Positions 47,101 through 60,600 of a stretch of DNA of 64,000 nt are shown here, in pieces. The position numbers and the translations under genes are program-made. Source of the stretch: Numida meleagris (Eukaryota; Chordata; Aves; Galliformes; Numididae); contig NC_034412.1 of assembly GCF_002078875.1 (NCBI RefSeq), positions 30,105,333 through 30,169,332 on the forward strand, written 5' to 3'. Within the stretch, counting starts at the first letter, position 1, and each line of letters starts with the position of its first letter. The notes under the pieces were generated by a model. It searched no databases, was not told where the DNA came from, and was given only the letters and a program-made list of their open reading frames with translations.

Positions 47101-50100
47101 AATACCTACCATTTCTGTGTATTTCATCAGCCTAGCAAGCAAATTATTAGTTCATTTCTTCTGTCAAAAATAAAAACACAGAGGATAGTATTCTCCCTAA
47201 GAGTAACACATTCCATCTATTTCCAAACGCAGGAGAATTACACTTGTGATGGAAAAATGCAAAACACAAAGCCCAGTTCAACCGTCTGACTAAAGCTCTC
47301 TTATCATAACATTACTTTGTACTTCCTATGTCTCTAAATGCAATCATTTTGTAAATAAGATTCTTTTTTTCCAGCAGATATATGCATTAGGCAAAGTATA
47401 AACAAGCAGACAAAATTATATCTAAGCAGAACAAAGATCATCTGCATGGATCACAGCTCTACTCTATAGCCCTACTTCCTGTAATTATTACAATTTATTC
47501 TGATTCAGTTCTTTCAGAAAAACACTCGCATTAGCACAGAAACGTTGAGGCAAAACAACTAGAGCCATACAAATACTAATGGCGCAGTATTCATCCATGT
47601 ATCTTCCTTTTGAGAGCTAAGTGTTGCAATGCTACAGGTCCTAATTTCTTTTTATAGCATCATTTGAAAGGCAGCTCTTTTTTGCAGACTTTAACACAGG
47701 CTACACATTTGCCATAATTTTCATACCTTTAGCACATTATGTAAGTATAAATCTTTTAGTTAGTAAGGTGTGGAGCCATTCCATTTCTAGGTACAGCAGT
47801 TTTGCTGGATTATTTGCAACCCCTCCTGCAGCTGATACCAAGACTGGTACCAGTACCAATCCCAGAATTACTGCTCCCCCTCACTGACACAATTCCAGTT
47901 CTTTCTTAGGTCCTCTTCCCTCTGTGCTCCCCAACCAGTTTGCTTGTAAGGCAAAGAATTATTTGTCTCAATCTTTCCTCTCCCTAAAGCCAATGATCTC
48001 CCTTCTAAGAAGTACAAAAAAGGACAAAAGAAAAGCACATATATTCAGCCCATTGGACATACTGAATGTGTCAAGCCATAAATTGTTCCTAAAACACAGA
48101 AGATGAAAGCTGTTATGAAATAAGCCAGATTTTGGTTACCCTGAAATTAAGGAGTACATCTACTCCAGAAAAAGGCCTTCCTCTCCCACACCTCTATGTG
48201 TTCAAGTTATCAGCACACGTAGCATTCAACTTACTTCTCCACAGTAAGCAGTTCTCCCAGGTACCACAGGCATTCTCTTCCTGCCACCAAAAGCAAAGCT
48301 GTATAGCTATACTACAAATGCCTGAGCCAATGTCTAGCTCAGGCATCTAGCACTTCATTTCCTTTCCTCCCTAAGAAAGCATTTGCACTCTTAATTTCTA
48401 ACTCTGCACCTACAAAAACTTCTCACCGCATGCTTCAGCAGTTTTCCAGCACTAGTGACAGAGGAGACTTCACATGACTAATGTGTGACACGAATAAACA
48501 GACTGAATTTATTGTCAGCATTGCTAGGATTTCTTGGAACCAGTTTCGATCCATGTGCTGAGCTGCCTGATTACCGCACTGAAGGCCTTTGCTCCAAACT
48601 TGCTTTCTGTGGAGACAGGTGCTTTTACTGTTCGTGTAGCAGATCCAGTTGGAAAAGTCTTTGGGTCTGAAAATACCCAGATGGAGAAGTCTCTGGGATT
48701 ATTTGCTTAAGCATGGTCCAAGACATCATTTAAGTTTCTGATTCAGCAAAACTCGTAAGTACTCAAAACTGCCACTGAAATCAGAGCAGCTTTAGTGCAT
48801 ACACCAAAGGATTATACCAAACGCAGCCATGGTGACTAATGCATAACGTGGGAGAAAGGGAGAAAGTATTCTGGGCCAATTCAGTGAACCATGACCATTA
48901 CATCTCAAACAGAAAAACAGAAAACATTCTGTGTGTTATCCAAAGTGCTGCACTTTCTCCTCATATCTAAGTATTAAAGCACCCAAGAAACGGGTTACAG
49001 GCTTGAATTGTCAATTATATTTATTTTTGCTGGTTCAGAGGTGTGTAAATAACTTCCATTTGTACATAATGTTGCTTTTTTTTTGTTCCCTAGAATCAGA
49101 TGCTTCACACAACACTATTTCTGGGATGGTCCAAACAGAGAAAAACTGATTCAGCAGAACACGTCTACATACATTTAACTTTTAAAATCACGCTAAATCT
49201 ATGTCTGCTCCGTAAAGTGCTTAACATTTTTGCTTGCTTTTTTGTTCCGATGAATCCAATACACTTAATCCTTTATGAAAAGAAGGCCTAGGAAGTTAAG
49301 AGAAAAGTACGTGTGAGAAAGGTGGCCGGGCAAAACATCAGGCTACTTCGCAATCAGCCATTAGATATACTAACTCTAATTACAAAAATGTAATTTAAAG
49401 TTAGAAACAAGAAATTATATTAATGCTTTAGGGACCTCTTTTATATTTGGAATCAGTATCTCCACGTACAGTATCTGCTCCCAAAACATTATATTGTGTT
49501 ACTAAATATAGCACAAAAGGTAGCATAAGCTAGCTATAAGCTACTGTAAATTCGTCAATAGAGCTTTTAGTTGCAAGAACACATACTAGTTGTTTCTTTA
49601 TTTTACAATGCCTGACACAGTGGCAACTTTAAGAAAAAAACATCAACCCAAAGTGGACTAGAATCTAGTATCTAGTAACTGCCCTTGAAAAAATTACTTC
49701 AATTTTCAATTATTTCCTGAAAAATGTTGCTTTTGATTTGAAAACAAAAAACATGCAGATAAACGCAGACAGACCTTCAGACTCGCACACAACTAGGAAG
49801 AGATCCAGCTTCTGCCAGTGTTATCTGATGTTAAAGTTCAAGAAGCTCAGTAAAAGTTTGCTAATTCTTCTCTAAACTAGTTCTTGTACTTGGCAGAAGA
49901 TACCTTTTGTACTGGCGGATTTAGCCATTACTCTAAAACAGGGCTGTAGTGTAATCAAATCACAGCTGTGTGAGCGTGCTCTATTACCATCAGCTATGAG
50001 ACTGTGATACTTCACAGTTAACACTGAATTTGTTATATAGATCAGCAAAAGTAGGAAGAGAGCAGATGGAAAAATTCACATCATCTCGTTCATCAGTAAC

Positions 50101-53100
50101 ACACTTCAGCTGAGTCTACACAACAAAGGTTTGCCAACATAAATACACTATGGGTGTGAAGACAGACACAACCTGCCGATTGATCTTTTTTCACCAGCAC
50201 AACCTCTGAAGAGACGCAATTGCTCTCGGAGCAAACAGCTTTCATGGCTTGGTTTAGCCATCCGAGGATGCTGCTCATCTCCACCACCAATTCAGCCTAG
50301 CCTGGGCCAGCACTTGGCGGATGATGGCAGGGGCCTCACAAAGAGAAAGCCTGACAGATATGACAGTAGTCAAGCTCTGTTGTGGCCCTCATCTCCCAGA
50401 CATCTAAATATATGGTCATATCCAGTAAGGAGCCACACTGCCCTGTGGTGGGAAAGGAGTACTTGAATCATTTCTAAAAGATAGCTTAGCAACAAAAAAA
50501 AAGAAACAATTGTGGTTAAACCAGACAATGTTTCACTGATCTCTTTAATTACAGGGCTGTTCTCCTCCCACTCATTCCCCACTCACACATTCACTGCTGA
50601 CTTGCCCATCTTGCCATGCCAAGAGAACTGCTGCAACTTTCCCATACTCAAAACTGATCTTCAAGCCCAGGTGATCCTGTGCGGCAGGAACACTTGAGAA
50701 ATGTTACCTACAGAAATTTATATTTTAGTATTTAAATTTTCTTGGACTCAGTAATCCTTCTGGGCTCCTTTCAAATATATTCTATGTTCATTAATACCGC
50801 ATCAAATGAGAGAAAACAAATTACAAGAGCACTCTTGTTTTTTGTGGATATGACCAAATCTTATTCACATGTGATACCAGGTTAATGCTGATTTCCTTAT
50901 CAAGGAATATTCTGCATCTGAACAGGTAGAAATCAGGAGTATTTTCTTGGATTTTCTTAAGCAAAGCCATAGCAGGCCTCCACATAAAAATATGGTTGTG
51001 GCATGCATAACTGCGTCAGTCACAGTTGGTTCAGAACACCTTTCTGGGTCACGTGACATAATTCAGACACTATGTCACTCTTGCTCTTGTTTACTGGAGA
51101 CATTCTCAAAAGAAGCACTCCAGCTTTCTAAGAGATATGCCGAGCAGCCTTTGGCAAACACCACCTGTTCAGTGTTAAGGAATATGCCCTTGGTGCGAGA
51201 ATACTGAATGCACAACAAAGTGAGTATCCTCTTTTTTTAATTGTTTTTAAAAAGTTTTAAAACATTCATCTATTTGCATGTTTACTCATCCTTCCTGAAA
51301 AGTTTGACCTTCACATAGATCAGCATTATTTTTAAAAGTTATTAAATTTTATTTTGTAGGAAAAAAATAATGTCTATTAGATGTAAATTACTATATGCAA
51401 AGATTTCAGTGATATGCAGGACAATAGTTATTTGTATGCTACTAACTTAGAAGTTGGACAGAAGCACAGAGGAAAGCTTTGATAATGGAGCAGAAAACCC
51501 AACAGATTTTCCTGATCTGCATGCATTCAGAAGTCACACTGAGACTGACTACCAGAGTGGAGAAAACTTCTTTGAACTGTAAACTTTTAAGAGCTAGCAC
51601 TCTTCAGCTTACTGAGAAGTTCAACCAGCTGAAATAAGATATTTGACCTAGGTCACATCCCTTTTGTGGAAAACAATGTCAGTGACCACTTTAAAGTCAT
51701 TCAGTTGCTGACTCATCTTCCCTTCCTAGCATCCACAGATACAGCATGAGAAAATACAGCAGGAGCTAACCACAAAAGATTCTGGGGCTAGCAGCCGTTT
51801 GCAAACCAAACCCTCCTCTGTAATTGTGGATCTGAAAATTTATAGATCTGACTGAAAAGTAACCAAGTCTCCTACACTTTACAGAGCAGCTAGATGGCAT
51901 CATCTTTGAACTAGTGCCTTATCCCTATTAGCGGGACAAACGGTTCTTGAGAAAAGGATAACACAGCCCTAGTAGCTATTATTTTCCAAGTACGACAATC
52001 GACAAGCTCGGTTTCTTTCAGATATAGTCATTTCTCCAGGGAAGATATTTTCCTTCGCTATTTAACAGCAGGGGGCATATTCAGTGTGTGCCAGCAAAAT
52101 TTAATGAAATCAATGAAGTAGCACTGATTTGCAGTAATTGAGAGTACAACCATGTGTTCCAATGCCAAAGAATTTGGATGTTTTAAAGGCTAATATAGCC
52201 TTCCTTTCTGGGAAGCGTGTGTAGAGGGTGGGTGTAGGGGGCCTGAAGCAGGAGGAATCAAAGTCCATTTGTTTAGTGAAATGGGGATGCATCTAAGACA
52301 ACACGGACAGTAAACACCTGCACTGATATTTTAAAATCCTGATATTTTTCTTTCTGCCTTTGTAATACAGTATTTTTTTTTCCTTTCTGTGCCCAATTCC
52401 TACTCTTTGGTCTGTACACACTGTTCCCAGCACTCTGAAATTACAATATAGCTACAGTTTGGGCACATCTCCTGAATTGGTTTTGATTTCAGTAAATACC
52501 AGATGCAAACATTTGAAGGCCTTTGGGTTCTGCATGCCACATAAACAGGACCATAATACAGGCACTCAAGTTGGTTGCAGAGTGCAGCTGAGCGCTATTC
52601 ATTTAAATGTGCTAAGAGGAATTTTTACAAGCTAGTTATAACCGTGAGTAATTGAAATCTGGGGCTAATGTTATTGCGTTTGTCTTTAATCCATTGAGTA
52701 GCAACAGCAGAGAAGTTAAGAAATTATTTTGCCATTTTTACTTTGAGCAAAATAATACAGCTGGCAGGAAAGAGAGCAGTAGAAGGAACAAATAAATAGT
52801 ATTTTCTGATATCCACTAACATCATATTCAGTGTAATTCCCATGATTTGATAGGCATGCATCAAACACGTTACATTCTGAATGGCTTTTGCCCATGGCAG
52901 ATTAGATGCTGCAAATTCGTATCTGTTTTGTTCCATGTATCAGGCTGATTCTGATCAAAGTGCTCTTCAACTGTCCAACAAATCAGCTAAGTCTCTCACC
53001 CTCAGAATAAGTCTGTAGGAGACTTCTCTAGGAGAAGGGTTTAGATGTTCCAGCTGATGATCGTATTTGGAGGCACACATAATCAATTAGCATTTACCAG

Positions 53101-55100
53101 CAAGTTCACTAAAAAGTGAGCATTTACATTCTAAACAGGCTCAGCATCACATACCTCACAAGAACTGTCAGTTTGGCAAATGAAGAAACTAAGGTTCAAA
53201 ATATGAGACCTCAGGTTTTTACAAGCAGCTGCTAACTTCAAGGGTCTTGACAAGTTTGTCCTCTAGAAAGTAAGAGGAATTTGGATAACATGCGGAGTAT
53301 GACTTCATCGTATCCATACTTTTTCCAAAGACAACCCTCAAATATCAGTATACTATATGGACTACATCGTAAGCAAACACTACCACTGTTTATTAACGAC
53401 AACCTGTAACTCCTCTTGTGTTTTTTGGGGCCAGATTTTTTTTTTTTCTAAAACTTAAGTCAGTACTCAGTGCAATACATATTCTCAAAGCGCATCCATC
53501 AGGTGCCTTTCAGGTAATTCAGGAATACAGATACCTAGCTTGGGACTTCAAAGTGTTTTGACATGAGAACAATTATGCAGTTCAGGCCAACCACAACTGT
53601 AGTTGTTTTAGACACAGGCAAACAAACACAAGCTTAAGAGATTATGTAAAGATCAAGGGATGCATTTTCAGTCTTAGACTTTCATGTGCCTCTTAGGTCC
53701 TTTCACAGAGCTGGATTCTGATAACAGAAGTTATATCACAAATAAGTTAGGTAAGACGCATATACGGGTCTTCTAACTCCTTCCTCACACTTAATGTCCG
53801 GGTCCTCATCTTCCACCATCACCATTCTCAGCTCTTACTTTCATATAGCTGTATTTCAAGTATATCAGCCGATGAATGTTTAAATCATTCAAAAGAACGA
53901 TGACACTGGTTTTGCTCAAGCCAAGCTTCAGATGGTATAAGGTTTACCATTAACTGTCTACCACAGTGCAGGAAGAAAGCACGTGACAGTGATTTGAGAC
54001 GTACAGATATCTGAGATTCGTGGTAACAATCCCCAAAAGATGGGTGCACTGGCATGTCCTATAGAAACCAAGAATTTCACTATTTATGGTATAAATATAT
54101 ATGAGAGACCATACAGTCACAGTGTCATGCCAGGCACAAAGGTTTTTAAATAGACAAGTGGATTCTTTTGTTTCATTAAAGTCAATATGCACCTTTGAAC
54201 ACTCTTGCTTAAAGCTACTGGACAGAGCTATCCAGTTAAAACACTTTGCCAACTCTATCAAAAAAGCTAGGATGCTCAGAAGCCACGTTCTTGAGCCTAT
54301 GCAAAGCTACTGGCATCACTATTTTAAGGCAGAGATAACAAAGTGAGGGTGAATAGGATTTCAGGCACCTCTGGCAATCCAAATGTTGAACACATATTAG
54401 AATTTCTCAATAATTACTACACAAAAACGAAACAACAATAAAATCCCTCAAATCCAAAGAAACGATTTTACTTCTTACCATGACTTTGTGCATTTTTTTC
54501 TCCTATGGACACACTGATGTCTGATCACAATTCTGGAAGAAAAAAAAAAGCTGTTATTCAATAATCCCTATTCTCCATTTCTAGCAATGCTGTCTCCTCT
54601 TGGCTCCACTCCCAAACCCCATATATTTTTTCCCCCCATCAGCTGCATGTAGACAGGTGATCGCATCTGAATCAAGAAGGTCTAGTTTGGCTTTACCATT
54701 TGACTGCTGCACACAGCAAACTTCTTCAGGGGAAAGGAGCCTCTTGCCGCTCAGCATTTCTGCCCTCAGAGAAAGTTACTGCAGCTGCTTCAGCCTTAGA
54801 GCTGGGGACTCTCCTTCAGTACACACACAGCAAATTACTACGCTAGGCACTTCATCCTCTAGGGGAAGCACTTCTTAACTCCTGATATAACAAGCCCTAG
54901 AGCAAACAAGTCAGTCACGATCACACTGAGATGGAAGTTACCTACACGTTTGGAAGCTGCTTGCAGAAATAAGGAAATGGAAACAACCGGCCATCAGTTC
55001 TCCCTAGAATTGTTGCATAATATTCATTATTCCAAACCTCCAAGATTATGGAATCTGAAGACTTCCTCTATGAGCAGAAATATCCTCCTATAAATTCTAA
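41181..55100. other. Intergenic region CBR4 - SH3RF1
   Basis: About 14 kb with low GC and few CpG. I saw no exon with paired splice sites, no CR1 fragment, no RNA gene and no tandem array. There is an A-run near 43849-43861 and a perfect 10-nt inverted repeat at 48318-48346. Many short open stretches occur on both strands, none protein-like. Confidence 0.6.
48318..48346. repeat. Short perfect inverted repeat
   Basis: ATGCCTGAGC and GCTCAGGCAT flank a 9-nt loop. It is a small hairpin in intergenic DNA with no other support for function. Confidence 0.8.
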
Positions 55101-57617
55101 AATTAAGTTCTGGTAATTTTATTGTCAAATTCTGTACAAGCAATTGATGTTCAATGTTTGCATACACATTTTGATTTAGCTGTTTGCTAAGAAAATATTT
55201 ATTACGATTGGAAGTTTAACATAACAAATCGAACATTTAACATTCACTGAACTTCAAACATAGATATAAAATACCTTACAAAAATTTTTTGTATGGAATT
55301 ACACAAAGCAAATGCACAGGGTTTGTCTGTTTCGACACTGAATTTAATCCCAAGCCAATACCAAAAAAAAAAAACTCCTAAAAGATCACAAAAAAAGGCA
55401 GGATAACTGCGTTTTGTCATTGCACTGCTATGTAATAAGCCCTTTCTACAAACATTTATTGTTAAAAAAATTAAAACCGTATTTCATCTAACAGAACTAT
55501 TGGATTAACATCTGATTTTTTACTGACTTTACACCATGAAAATCTATTAACAGAGGTAACTTAGTCACTTAGTTTAAAATATGGAGAGCAGAAATAGAAA
55601 AAATTAACCTTTAGTAGTCTTTAATATAAAATGCACTACATTTTTCAAAATAAGAATATTATGACACACTAGTGCCAATTTATGCTGACAAAAGCTGGTA
55701 TCAGCTCCTTTCTAACTAAAAATTTGTTTCACAAAACCTTTATATATTACATGAATATTCAAGTAAACTATTTAAAAATATTAAAAAGCACAAAAACTGA
55801 ATTATACAGTGTTTCAGAGAGATAGTTAATTTGGGAATGCTGTCAACTACATATACTCATAGATATATATATTTTCTTATTTTTAAGACCATCACGATGA
55901 TAATACATGATAATGGCAAAGAATCCTTGTCATTAACATTTGATATTTTTCAATGTATAACTTCAAAAAAATAAAATAAGGATTTAACACATTGCTGTGT
56001 ACTTGTTCATCACTTTCTACATACTGCATGATACTGAATCACACTACTGGCTTCCCTTTGTAAAGTGCTGAGTAACAGCCAAATTACATCAGATTTAACT
56101 GGAGATGATGGTGCTCAGTGTCTTGCAAAAAAACAATTGAACTTCAACAATCAAAAAATAAAAGTGTCAAATCTCTAAAAGAACCCTGAAAGACTAACAT
56201 TTTCCTTGCAGGCTGTATTCTTTATATCCATCAGCTGCAAGGAAATAAAAATAGTTTATTACTGATTCAAACACTGGACACCTTCTCTGGTTGAAAATGA
56301 GTCGCTCACTAGTTTTGGTCAAGTGGCTTTTGGGAAACTTTCAGAGCAAAATAACCCAGCAATAGGTAATTGAAAAGGAAAATGCAAATCATGCACAGCT
56401 GTTTTACTGCTAGAATTGAGTAACACATGCAAGACAAAGAAAAGGCCAGAACATACCAAAGTAGAAATGGTTAAGACGTTAGTAAAATTTTCACAGTGTT
56501 TCATACAGCCTTTACTTTAACACAAGTGTATCACTTACCACCACTATTGCTCAGACATTTTAAAACACCTCTTGGCCATGCAAGTCAGTTTGAGAAGAAA
56601 ACAGCAAATTACACTTCTTAGGCATTTTTAGACAATAAGTACAATTATAATTTTATTTTCATATTCAGTCTTATCAAACAGGTCTTTTCAAGATATTATT
56701 CTTCTCAGTATTGGGCTTTAACATTCCCTCCAATTTTGTTGGATCTCGAGCACAAAATGCCAAAAAAAAAGGCCAAATACACAAAGCTAAGCTTTGTTCA
56801 AATAGCCCAGTTATTACAAAATCAGAAGGTATAGGGAAATTCTCATCAACGCTCTTAAATTTCTTCCTTCCTAACCTTGAAACAACTCTAACCTTGGGAT
56901 GGTTGAATTTTAATCAGTTGTTCACATACATCTTTGCCTCCTGGAAACATTACTCCACTTGGGTGATTTACAAAGGAGTAGAACTAGACTCAAGAACACC
57001 ATCGACTTTTTTTTCCTCCATCCAAAGAACAAAACACATTTTTTCCCCACTTGGCAAATTCTATTTGACGCCACATCACCACCATTCAATATTAACTCAT
57101 AAAACAGAGACTTACTCCACTGTTAAACACAGCAGGGGAAAAATGTCCAGAGGATAAATGGGAGGCTCTTTATCAGACATAATCGCTTGCTCATAAGGAG
57201 AGAATCCAGCTTCCCCTTAGTTACTCTTTCATAAATTAATAATTTGTTAAAATCATAGTCACAAGATTTTTAGCTATTACACAAAATTCAAGTTTTAAAA
57301 AAAAACAATAAATTAGTTACAGCCTTGTAAACAATTGCTCATTTATGTAACATATGTGGGGAAAAAAAGTTCTTCTAAATAATAAATCAGACAGTACAAG
57401 GCACACATCACACTCAAGAATCAAAAGTGATAAAACCAGCAGATGCCTTCATCTTCTTTGTTTGCTGGTGTAATTGTGCTATAGACACTGTAAAAATATG
57501 TATATTTTTGTTTACATTACAGTCATTTGAAAATATTTCATGACTGTGCTTTTTCCGGTAAAATAGTTGTGCTACTTTACAGTACAGTATGATTTGAAGC
57601 TCTTGGAATCAATTCTC
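55101..57617 (-). other. SH3RF1: SH3RF1 3' UTR
   Basis: The AT-rich sequence after the SH3RF1 stop on the minus strand has AATAAA (plus-strand TTTATT) at 55455-55460, 55198-55203 and 55119-55124. A 3' UTR of 2.1-2.5 kb fits these. The boundary is inferred. The plus-strand open frame at 56711-57157 is a shadow. Confidence 0.5.
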
Positions 57618-60600
57618 TCAAATGTTCTCTACAAAGCTGCCAGGGAAAAGGCCAGTTTTTCCATTTCGTTGCAGAGTGCCTTTGAACCAGCCATCCTCAC
57701 GTTTTTTATGGACAAATACAATGTCACCTTCTTTAAGTTCAAGTTCTGCTTCACTCTGAGGAGGATAGGATACCACAACTCTGTACCTGTTTGATAGGGA
57801 AAAAACAAAAACAACAGCAAAAAAATTAGTTTTTTTTGTTTTTTTAAAACCAATGCTTTTAAAATATCCCTATGCATATTCAAACTTAACAGAACAAGAA
57901 ACTGCCTAGAACTCTTAAGCATTGTGCATTTAGCAACTTAAAAGTTAAGTATATCTTGAACAGAAAATAACAATAATAATGTAATGAAATTTAAGTTGAA
58001 AGTATGCATCTCCTATCATGATTGTTTTTAACGGCTCCTGTAAAAATAAACCAAAAAGGCAATTAACAGGAGAAAACCGTAAGGACATTTTTGAAGATAA
58101 GTTTGAGACTCTTCCAGCTACTATGATTCAAAAATAATCAAAGCATTCAGAACAGAAATTGAGCTTTTTCTTTTTTATATCTGTATGTTTAATATGATGT
58201 TATCCCAGAGAATGCTCTTAAAGAGCACAGAACAAAAACAAGCAACAAACAAAATCTACTAATTTGCATTTGGTTTTAATTATTTTTGTTTATCTTAGAG
58301 CTTTCCAGGAAAAGAACGCGTGCCATCTTAAACACTTGCACAATTTGTGTATTACTTCATTAAAAATAAACATTTTAAGAAGCGGTCAGCTCAACAATTT
58401 AGCACTCAGCTGATAAAAATGTATTTTTCCAGTTTTCCACAGTAAAATCACTTTTCAAATATGACCTACATTAAGCATTTAGTACAGGCCTCTAATACTC
58501 TTCTATATTTACTCAATCCCTTCTACGATGGCTTGAGTTCACATAACCCTAACGTTTAAGTGCTATAGCTCTATAGACAATTATGTCAACTTCTTGAAAG
58601 TTTTCTGATAATTATTATAATTGAGTTTCTAGCTACGCAATCAGTACTGTCTGCACCTTGAAACTGCATAGAATCAATGGGTAACAGCAGAATTCAAAAG
58701 CTTCTAAGGTTAAAAATGCTTCAGTGCAGTGCTACTACATGTGCTGGACAAAATCTAGTTTCTGGTTAAAATGAGAACACTGCACTGATTAAGTCTTCTT
58801 TTGTTTTTTGTTTTTAATTAAAGAGAAAAACAATAAATTAACAATCTCTTGAAAACAGAATGTAAAGGACAAAATACAGACTGTAGATCAATACAGAAAC
58901 ACTGAAAGATTGAAGAAGTGCATTCTGCATAAGAATATATAATACAAAAATGAAGTCTGCCCACATCTTTAAAAGCATTCAGAAAAGGGTAGCAGCACTG
59001 TGTAAACAGTTAAAGTCTCTTGGGAGATCTATGTATAGCAAATCACATTGGGACTTAATCAGTTCTCTAATCAGGACTCTGCTCAGACAGGACAGGATAG
59101 CAAAAAGACGGAGAGCTGCAACAAAGCTACAGTGAACTTATACTATAGTAATAGTTGCTTTGGGGTTGAAAATTTGCCAGCACACCACGTAACACACAGA
59201 AGATTTATCCAAAAGCAAGCCTACGTAAAGCGAGATTCAAGAAAGAATACTTGTAATTCTTATCTTGCATTCTTTCAAATTTTGCCCAGTAAATATTTGT
59301 TCCATTTGAAATAAATTTGGTTCCAGTTTCTAGTGTTGTCCATCAGCCACCTCTGCATTTTCCTGAATGGATAGACTAGGCTATTTCTTCCCTAGCTTCT
59401 GCTGCTGCCTCTTAAGTGTAGAAACTAACAGCTTTGTAAATATTTATCTTCTCTTAGCTCTCCCTAGGCCATCACAAGCTTGCACAGAAATACAGTGGCT
59501 TTCCATACAGTTGTGAACTCCCACAGTCCTGCAATAGTTTAGAACTTCTCATTAACTTTCCAACTACTCTGATTTTCACCTAACACAAAACACAACACTC
59601 CCAGCGTTCAAGTGCACTTTTACTATCTGCTGCAATGCTTAATGATAAACAAGAAACCCATGAGAACTTACACCTTTAAATTACATTTTCTCTTCTTATG
59701 ACGGCAAACTATCAAACTGTATGTCACATTTCATGAATTCTATTTGCCCAAACAGATGTGATCTCATCCATACTCATCATAAATTCACACAGCTATCCAT
59801 TCAGATCTCCTATCAGGTATGGAACAAAACCTATACTTCTATTACCTACTTCAGCACCCACAACAGACAGCCAAAATTACCACCTTTGTGCGGAGTAAGA
59901 AGCTTATGCTTTAGCTCAGAAGTTCTGAAAACACAAAACAGAACAAAAAGCTATTATTCTACTTCTTTTGAATCCATCAATGATCAAAGTTTAATATTAT
60001 AAAGACAAACTTACATCAGCTTACCAGAAGCAACCACTGCATTAGCCCTCAGTTCTTTCCTGATATTCCTGATGTTTCTGGCTGCATCCCATAATGCTCT
60101 TACACTTTGTATGTGTGAAATGTTATTTTGGGGGCAGGTATGGTGGTCTAGCCTCACATTTCTCCATGATACTTTTTATTTGTAATATTGGTGTTTGGGG
60201 CACTTTTCAACAACACAAAAAGCATTATACCTTTCATGCGTTTCTCCTTCGTAATTGCTTCTTTTTCACCAGACGCAAAATACCCATTTTCTTTCTAGCT
60301 ATTCATGGGGCTTTTTTACGACTATTTTATTTATGCTTTTCATAACCCTGTTCTACAAATCATTTCTCTGATCACCAAGGGGATAGAAGTATTTTCTCAC
60401 ATGCAGAAAAATTTAGTTGAAGAAAACAGATACAGAAAGTTGGAATTACTGTTATTACAGTATGTTAAATTTATAGCCAACTTTTCGTATTTCTTTCCTT
60501 TGAATTTTTACTTTTCAGCTCATCTATGTACTGCTGTTGTGCATCTCTCTCATCTGCTGAGTAGGTGCCTCAACACCCACAGCATATCAACCCCCACCTA

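Noticed and set aside
56711..57157. 148-codon plus-strand open frame
   Set aside because: It is antisense to the SH3RF1 3' UTR, AT-rich, and has no domain or splice support.
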